Below the pieces are notes generated by a model. That model worked only from the letters and a program-made list of their open reading frames with translations, did not search any database and was not told the DNA's origin. The position numbers were made by a program, and so were the translations under genes. Shown here in pieces: positions 60,401 to 64,000 of a stretch of 64,000 nt of DNA (its first letter is position 1; the number at the start of each line of letters is the position of its first letter). Source of the DNA: Sciurus carolinensis (taxonomy: Eukaryota; Chordata; Mammalia; Rodentia; Sciuridae); assembly GCF_902686445.1 (NCBI RefSeq), contig NC_062219.1:113523160-113587159 (forward strand). Direction: 5' to 3'.

Positions 60401-63400
60401 GTCTCCAGAGCTGTACCTTCCCCAGGTTTGCCAGGCTCGGTTAGGCACTGAGAGAAGCAAAGGACAGTTGCCCCTAAGAGGGAGGCAGACTCTGAGAACA
60501 GAGGCGAATCGATTTAGCCTAGGTTGTCCAGGCGCCCCCCTGTTCCGTCCAGCAATCCAGAATCCGCTCCAGTTCTCTGTGGGGTGGAAGGCAGAGTTCT
60601 TGGTAGACTCAGGGTCTTTAGAAGCAGGAGTTAGTTAATCATGCAAATTTCTCCCTCCCACTGGTCTTTCACAGAGCCTCCTCCCCTGACCCATGGTTTC
60701 CTATCTCTGTCCCCTGTGCCGTTTTAGGCTGAAAACTTAAGCAAAGATGGAAGCGTGGTTGCCATTTAGGAAGTGCCGCCTAGGGCACCATGGTAAGCTC
60801 TTTACACAGGCTTTCAGGAATTTACTTAGAAGAAGTGCCAAAAGGGGCTTGGGCCTGGTAGGGGCCTCTGGGATCCACTCCCAGGACAGCTCAGGAAATG
60901 AGGCTTTGCTGCTCCCTCGCTTGATATTCAGGAGGAAAGGGCTGAAGAGGGCCAGTGCTTGTCTCTGACCCCCAGCTCTGTGCTAGGTAAAGAGACTGGC
61001 AAGGCCAGTCCTGGTCCCTTCCTCATCTCTGCCTCTCCCTTCTTTCAGGTATCAGCTCACTAGTCAACGGCAACCTCCGACTGTACAGCTCTGTGGGTGA
61101 CCTGAGGCCTGAGCACTATGGCCTGGATCCACTCATCCCCCCACCTCCCCCAGGCCCGGCCCCAGGACCACCCCAGGACATTTCACAGCCTCCAATGGAG
61201 GCCCCACCACTGCCTCCACCTTTCGCAGCTCCCCTACCACCTCCCCTGCTGCCGGAATCCCCACCCCCACCCCCACCCAGCACGGCCCCACCTCCACCTC
61301 CAATACTGGACACCCTATCCCCGCCAGCCGCTCTTTCTCCCCCATCCACTCCCACCCCTCCTGACTTCATTCCCCCTGCCCCGCCCTTGGCCTTTCTAGC
61401 CCCTCCACCACCCTCTTTGCCAGCTCCAGCACCCCCAGCTCCAGTGTCTCCTCATGCAATGGGGACTCGTCTCTTTGCCCCTGGGGGTGTCACCAAGTGG
61501 AAATCAGAGGTAGCACTGAATGGCAGGCAGTCAGAGGACCCCAGAACCAGTCCCCCCAGGAGCCCTGCTGAGCTAAAGGGGAGCTCCCTGGGACCTAACC
61601 CAGAGCCCCACCTCACCTTCCCCCGTTCATTCAAGGTGCCTCCCCCAACCCCAGTCAGGACCTCATCTATCCCAGTTCAGGAAGCACAAGGGGCTCCCCC
61701 AGAGGAAGAGGGGGCTACCAAGAAAGCCCCCAGCCGCTTTCCACTGCCTCCTAGCTTCCACATTCGCCCTGCATCCCAGGTCTACCCAGACAGAGTCCCC
61801 AAGCCAGACCACCCTGGGGAGCTCAGGGCAGAGGCACCAGCACAGGACAGCTCAAGGCTCAGCCAGCCCACAACAAAGGAGCAAGCAGGAACTCCACCCC
61901 CAGCCCCTCCCCTGCCCCCTCCTGCACCCCCACTCCCTCCCCCTGCACCTCCCCTTCCTCCAGCTGCTTCTTTGCCTTCTGCTGAGCTGGCAGCCCCTCC
62001 ACCTGCCAGGTTTACCAAAAGCCCTAAATCCAGCTCGCCTGCTCTCAAACCCAAGCCCAGACCTCCCAGCCCGCAGGACCCCTCCTCTTCAGAACCTGTG
62101 GACTGGCGGGATCCCAGCCAGATGGAAAAGCTGCGAAGTGAACTGGCAGCCTACCTCTGTGGCTCCAGGAGGGAGGACCGATCCGTGAGTCACAGGTCAG
62201 GCCCCATGGTGGCCTCTCAGGATAAAGAGAGCAAGAAGGTCCTCAGTCAGCTAGACGAAGCAGCCCCCACAAGCCTGCCAGAGAAGATCCCCCCAGGTGT
62301 TTCTGAGAAGAGTCCCTGCAACAGCAGCGTGCCCCTGCCCCCAGTGGACTACGTCCCCCAAGATGCACCAACCCCCAGTGTTCGGCAAATCCGGAATGAG
62401 CTGGAGGCTCGGCTGTCCTCATCAGCAGACAAGGAGGCCAAACCCAGCATCGGGTCTCTACCACCTAAACCTCGGCTAGAAGGGGGAAGAATCTTTGAAA
62501 ATGGAACTGATAATGGCAAATTCTCCAAGCCTGTACCCAAGAATCCGCCAGCTCTGTCCACTGCACCTCATCCAACCACACCACTCCAATCCAAGGACAC
62601 ACCTTCACCGGCCATACCACCCAAGGCCACACCACCCAAGGCCACACCTGGGCCGGCCACACCACCCAAGGCCACACCTGGACTGACCACACTTGAGCTA
62701 GCCACACCACCCAAGGCCATACCTGGGCGGGTCATACCACCCAAGGCCATACCTGGGCTGAACACACCTGAGGCAGCCATGCCACCCAAGGCCACATCTG
62801 AGCCGGCCACACCACCTAAGGCCACACCTGGGCCGGCCACACCACCCAAGGCCACACCTGGACTGACCACACTTGAGCCAGCCACACCACCCAAGGCCAC
62901 ACCTGGGCGGGCCATATCATCCACAGTCACAACTCTGCCCATTACGTCATCCCAACTGATGGCAGAAAAGGACCTCATCCCTGTAGGGCAGCAGGAGAAA
63001 ACAGAATCTCAAGAAAGTACAGTATCCTCCCAGCCAGGAGCCAAAGAACCCACATCAGAAGTCAATAGCCTGCCCACACCAGATGCTCTCTCTTCTCCAG
63101 CTCTCCTATCAAAGATGTCCCCTAGCCCAGAAGATGTGCCATTTCTCTACAAGCCCCACGGTAGCCAAAACAGCCCCAGCAGAGAGGTTGCTGTGGTGAT
63201 GCCTACGCTGGCCAGAGGAGAGGCTGCAGAGTCAGCTGGGCCTGTGGACGAAAAGGAGCCCCAGGGCCTGCCAGTCAAACCCCCTGCCCCAGCCCACCCT
63301 GCTGACCAACTCCTCAGACACCCAGTGACCGGGGAGGTGGTGGAACAGGGCTCCCCCATGGCCCTGCTCTTGGCAGCTAGGCAGAGAGCACAGAAGGGGA

Positions 63401-64000
63401 GGCCTGGAGGAGCAGCCCTGGGGCGGTCCTCCCTACCAGGGAGTCTCCGCGGCCACAGGAGCCATCCTGAGGCTAGCTCCGACAGCATTTTCTACAGCGA
63501 TAGCCGACCCAACTCCTTCACTGTGGTTCCCAAATTACCCAAGGAGGCTGAGAAGGACTCCCAGCTGACCTCGACCGCGCGGCCCACGGTATCCAGTCAG
63601 TGGAGGCCTCAGCGGGGAAGAGACCCAGAGGTCACAGAGCCAATCCATCGTCCCCTGTGGACAAAGGCAGAGCCCCCAGTCGCTGTGGCCTGGGAAAGAT
63701 CAGCTCCCTCCAACCTCTCCCTTAACCGCCTGCTGCCCAAGTCCTCCTCCTCTCCATCCTCTCCTTCCTACAAGAGGGAGGAGGAGGAGGAGGAGAAGGA
63801 ATTCAGCTTTGAGGTCATCCCACCGCCGCCAGAGTTCAGCAATGACCCTGAGCCCCCCACCCCTGCCCCGGCCCTCCAGTATGCGGGCCGCCGGGCGACC
63901 CCGGCCCGGAACAACTTTAAAGACTTGGGGCAGCCCCTGGACGCGGCCCCTGCGGCCGCGCCGGCTCGCGGCTTCTCGCGCTTTCCCAGTGCGCTCTACT
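34976..64000 (+). CDS. C6orf132: C6orf132 homolog, proline-rich protein, 3' end outside the window
   Basis: Four exons (34976-35120, 46286-46392, 59395-59470, 61049-64000+) join in frame to 1,093 complete codons with no internal stop. The human protein is about 1,190 residues, so roughly the last 100 are missing. The N-terminus MKKNQTVQGTFSKLFGKKH, the junction FDGIYYGDNRF and SLVNGNLRLYSSVGDLRP match my memory of human C6orf132. Layout: a basic N-terminus (1-50); proline-rich runs from about residue 130 to 240 and about 400 to 440; DWRDPSQMEKLRSELAAYL near 461; a similar VRQIRNELEARL near 554; a tandem PPKA repeat (about 630-732); an acidic stretch leading to FEVIPPPPEF near 1030. No signal peptide or membrane helix is visible. 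Function is not established to my knowledge; the long poly-proline runs suggest SH3, WW, EVH1 or profilin binding, which is inference. Confidence 0.93.
36358..36634 (+). repeat. Inverted duplication, left arm (probable source copy)
   Basis: About 275 bases that match 37271-37544 in reverse complement with one mismatch (36387-36392 region). It spans unique DNA and the B1 part of a SINE. The SINE continues normally beyond this arm, so this copy looks original. Confidence 0.95.
36526..36702 (+). mobile_element. B1-dID SINE (reaches into the left arm)
   Basis: B1 half ('ggcatggtggcacacacctg'), then the ID part ('actgggggtgtagcccctggg') and an A-rich tail. The ID half is shortened. Confidence 0.85.
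36888..37232 (-). mobile_element. Cluster of ID and B1-dID SINEs
   Basis: A minus-strand ID (36888-36950) and then a second SINE with 'caaacccagggcctcacac' and a B1 half ending 'gggattacaggcatgtgcc'. These lie in the spacer of the inverted duplication. Confidence 0.8.
37271..37544 (-). repeat. Inverted duplication, right arm (probable derived copy)
   Basis: Reverse complement of 36358-36634. The SINE carried in this arm is cut off exactly at the arm edge (37271) and has no ID half, as expected for a partial copy. Confidence 0.95.
38732..38801. promoter_or_regulatory. Cluster of homeodomain-type ATTA motifs
   Basis: CAATTAAC, GTAATTAG and CAATTAAA within 70 bases of non-repeat sequence. Possible enhancer; weak evidence. 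Confidence 0.25.
39085..39215. mobile_element. MER5-like hAT fossil
   Basis: 'gaaattcagattcctggggtcccacc' with 'aaccagctcccaggtgactcc' resembles MER5/MER20-group non-autonomous hAT repeats. Confidence 0.5.
39585..39621. repeat. (CA)n microsatellite
   Basis: About 18 CA units. Confidence 0.97.
40279..40288. promoter_or_regulatory. GCTAATTAGC palindrome
   Basis: A perfect 10-base palindrome of the paired-homeodomain type, followed by CATTAA. Non-repeat DNA in intron 1. Function unproven. Confidence 0.25.
41053..41133 (+). mobile_element. ID element
   Basis: 'ggggctggggtgtggctcag' to 'ggttccatccccagtgctgc'. Confidence 0.88.
41152..41192. repeat. (TG)n microsatellite
   Basis: TG units with one TA interruption, between two SINEs. 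Confidence 0.96.
41193..41362 (-). mobile_element. B1-dID SINE
   Basis: ID half with degraded middle, then a B1 half ending 'ggaattacaggcgtgcgcc'. Confidence 0.85.
43497..43690 (+). mobile_element. MLT1-like (MaLR) LTR fragment
   Basis: 'aggccagaagtctgacac', 'gaaattaaggtgttggg' and 'gcttctagaagctgcag' are typical of MLT1 LTRs. Confidence 0.7.
46286..46392 (+). CDS. C6orf132: C6orf132 coding exon 2
   Basis: Acceptor CACCCTCCTCTAG. Encodes DGIYYGDNRFHTVSESGTAT and KARPRVRPLLTFLPL; donor CTG|GTGAGT, phase 0. Confidence 0.95.
47085..47500. mobile_element. Old hAT-like DNA transposon fossil split by an ID element
   Basis: The ends 'tgttcaatagaaatac' and 'ctctactggacagccc' are imperfect inverted repeats of each other. 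The interior ('aataatatattttacttaat') fits an ancient mammalian repeat. Family name uncertain. Confidence 0.5.
47174..47250 (+). mobile_element. ID element
   Basis: 'gggccgggtgtagctcagtg' to 'gccctgggttcaaac', inserted within the older repeat. Confidence 0.85.
47674..47838 (-). mobile_element. ID-containing SINE with 13-bp target-site duplication
   Basis: GATGCCACCTCTT occurs at 47674-47686 and 47826-47838. Between them are a T run, 'ttagttgtcaatggacc' and a reverse ID ('gtgctgagaatcgaaccc'). Confidence 0.92.
48127..48312 (+). mobile_element. B1-dID SINE
   Basis: A well-preserved B1 half ('gctgggcacggtggcacacac') and a shorter ID half. Confidence 0.9.
49083..49262 (+). mobile_element. MIR-like repeat
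   Basis: 'ctgctgagcactgaatgtgc' and 'cccattttaccagtggagaa' match the MIR core pattern. Confidence 0.7.
50522..50693 (+). mobile_element. B1-dID SINE
   Basis: B1 half with a small deletion ('aggattgccagcctcag'), A/T linker and ID half. Confidence 0.88.
52690..52803 (-). mobile_element. B1 SINE, diverged
   Basis: 'gtccaggttggtctcaaac' through 'gcctcctgagagctggg', without an ID half. Confidence 0.75.
52873..53062 (+). mobile_element. B1-dID SINE
   Basis: Full B1 half ('gctgggtgcagtggtgcacg') and ID half, then an A-rich tail. Confidence 0.9.
53183..53227. repeat. (TTTTA)n/(TTTA)n repeat
   Basis: T-rich simple repeat that is the tail side of the minus-strand ID element after it. Confidence 0.93.
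53228..53298 (-). mobile_element. ID element
   Basis: Reverse ID: 'cagtactggggatcgaactc' to 'ctgagctatctccccagccc'. Confidence 0.88.
54405..54565 (+). mobile_element. MIR-like repeat
   Basis: 'cttgctgtgtgaccttggtc' and 'ttttctcatctataaaat' fit MIR. Confidence 0.65.
54711..54906 (+). mobile_element. B1-dID SINE
   Basis: B1 half, duplicated 'gcaacttag..gcaactcag' linker and intact ID half. Confidence 0.9.
55576..55637. repeat. Poly-A followed by (AT)n microsatellite
   Basis: 28 A residues, then about 17 TA units. Confidence 0.97.
55951..56131 (-). mobile_element. B1-dID SINE
   Basis: ID half ('taccactgagctacatcccc') then B1 half ('cactgggatcacaggcatg'). Confidence 0.87.
57000..57220 (+). 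mobile_element. MIR-like repeat
   Basis: 'tttgtgatctgccaggagct' and 'atttcacagatggggaaac' match MIR. Confidence 0.7.
57439..57480. repeat. (TTA)n microsatellite
   Basis: About 14 TTA units. On the minus strand it reads as a run of Asn codons in a random frame. Confidence 0.97.
57491..57674 (+). mobile_element. B1-dID SINE
   Basis: B1 half, linker and ID half, followed by a GAAG-rich simple repeat (57670-57738). Confidence 0.88.
58236..59060 (+). mobile_element. Tigger (pogo-type) DNA transposon fossil, interrupted by a SINE
   Basis: 'cctcactattcacagatttt', 'gcacagagcagtgaaaattt' and 'gttgtaactagaggttcac' follow the Tigger pattern. A transposase start remains (ATG GCT CCC AAG then a TAG stop at 58568-58570), with later decay. 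A minus-strand SINE sits inside at about 58648-58862. Confidence 0.75.
58648..58862 (-). mobile_element. B1-dID SINE inserted in the Tigger fossil
   Basis: ID half ('ccagggattgaacccagagg') and B1 half ('gctgctgggattactggc'), with a TA-rich tail. Confidence 0.87.
59060..59203 (+). mobile_element. B1-dID SINE with shortened B1 half
   Basis: 'gagcacagtggtgcgggcct' to the ID half 'ccctgggttcaacccccag', then an A tail. Confidence 0.87.
59395..59470 (+). CDS. C6orf132: C6orf132 coding exon 3
   Basis: Acceptor CCTTTCAG. Encodes NAQESHGLAVPTPSVPEDF and ADKEVT; donor G|GTAAGA, phase 1. Confidence 0.94.
59471..61048 (+). other. C6orf132: Intron 3 of C6orf132
   Basis: A 1.6-kb intron free of SINEs, with nothing recognisable apart from the splice sites. 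Confidence 0.85.
61049..64000 (+). CDS. C6orf132: C6orf132 coding exon 4, open at window end
   Basis: Acceptor CTTCTTTCAG. At least 2,952 bases of continuous open frame, with proline-rich runs (PPPPPP at about 61264), the PPKA tandem repeat and a C-terminal part ending GFSRFPSALY at the window edge. Confidence 0.95.
62608..62919 (+). repeat. C6orf132: Coding tandem repeat (PPKA units) in C6orf132 exon 4
   Basis: Nine PPKA cores separated by about 6-11 residues. Units 2-4 and 7-9 share the order GPA-TPPKATPGLTTLE-ATPPKA-PGR, so a three-unit block has itself been duplicated. Confidence 0.92.

Noticed and set aside
61116..62054. Gly-rich minus-strand frames opposite C6orf132 exon 4
   Set aside because: Proline codons (CCN) read as Gly or Trp on the other strand, so these are shadows of the proline-rich exon.
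62465..62978. Repetitive minus-strand frames (GVALGG and VWPAQVWP patterns)
   Set aside because: These are the antisense of the PPKA tandem repeat; any frame across a tandem repeat looks repetitive.

Overview
This is eukaryotic, mammalian genomic DNA: multi-exon genes with GT-AG introns, a CpG island, and dense SINEs. The commonest repeat is a B1 (7SL-derived) half joined to an ID (tRNA-derived) half, ending in a 'gggctgggg..tggctcag..ggttcaatcccc' tail, alongside single ID elements. Composite B1-dID SINEs plus ID elements at this density point to a squirrel-like rodent (Sciuridae: squirrel, marmot or ground squirrel). The genus cannot be fixed from the window.

Four protein-coding loci can be supported. 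(1) 281-2826, plus strand: the last three coding exons of GUCA1B (GCAP2); exon 1 lies before the window. (2) 11405-6724, minus strand: all four coding exons of GUCA1A (GCAP1), tail-to-tail with GUCA1B. (3) 23883-20140, minus strand: a two-exon open reading frame of 129 codons upstream of GUCA1A in the same orientation, most probably the ortholog of GUCA1ANB (GUCA1A neighbour). (4) 34976 to the window end, plus strand: the proline-rich C6orf132 homolog. Three small exons and a very long fourth exon are visible, still open at base 64000, giving 1,093 complete codons. The order and orientations match human 6p21.1 read in reverse.

The two GCAP genes encode calcium sensors that control retinal guanylate cyclase in photoreceptors. 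GUCA1ANB-like and C6orf132 are of uncertain function. C6orf132 starts in a CpG island (about 34.66-35.35 kb).

The rest is intron and intergenic DNA filled with SINEs, old L1 pieces, MaLR-type LTRs, MIRs, hAT and Tigger DNA-transposon fossils, a truncated U2 snRNA retropseudogene and many microsatellites.

The most unusual structure is an almost perfect inverted duplication of about 275 bp (36358-36634 against 37271-37544, one mismatch seen) in C6orf132 intron 1; junction evidence suggests which arm is the source. I found no CRISPR array, operon, virus or other microbial system. The window is a normal vertebrate locus with several local oddities.
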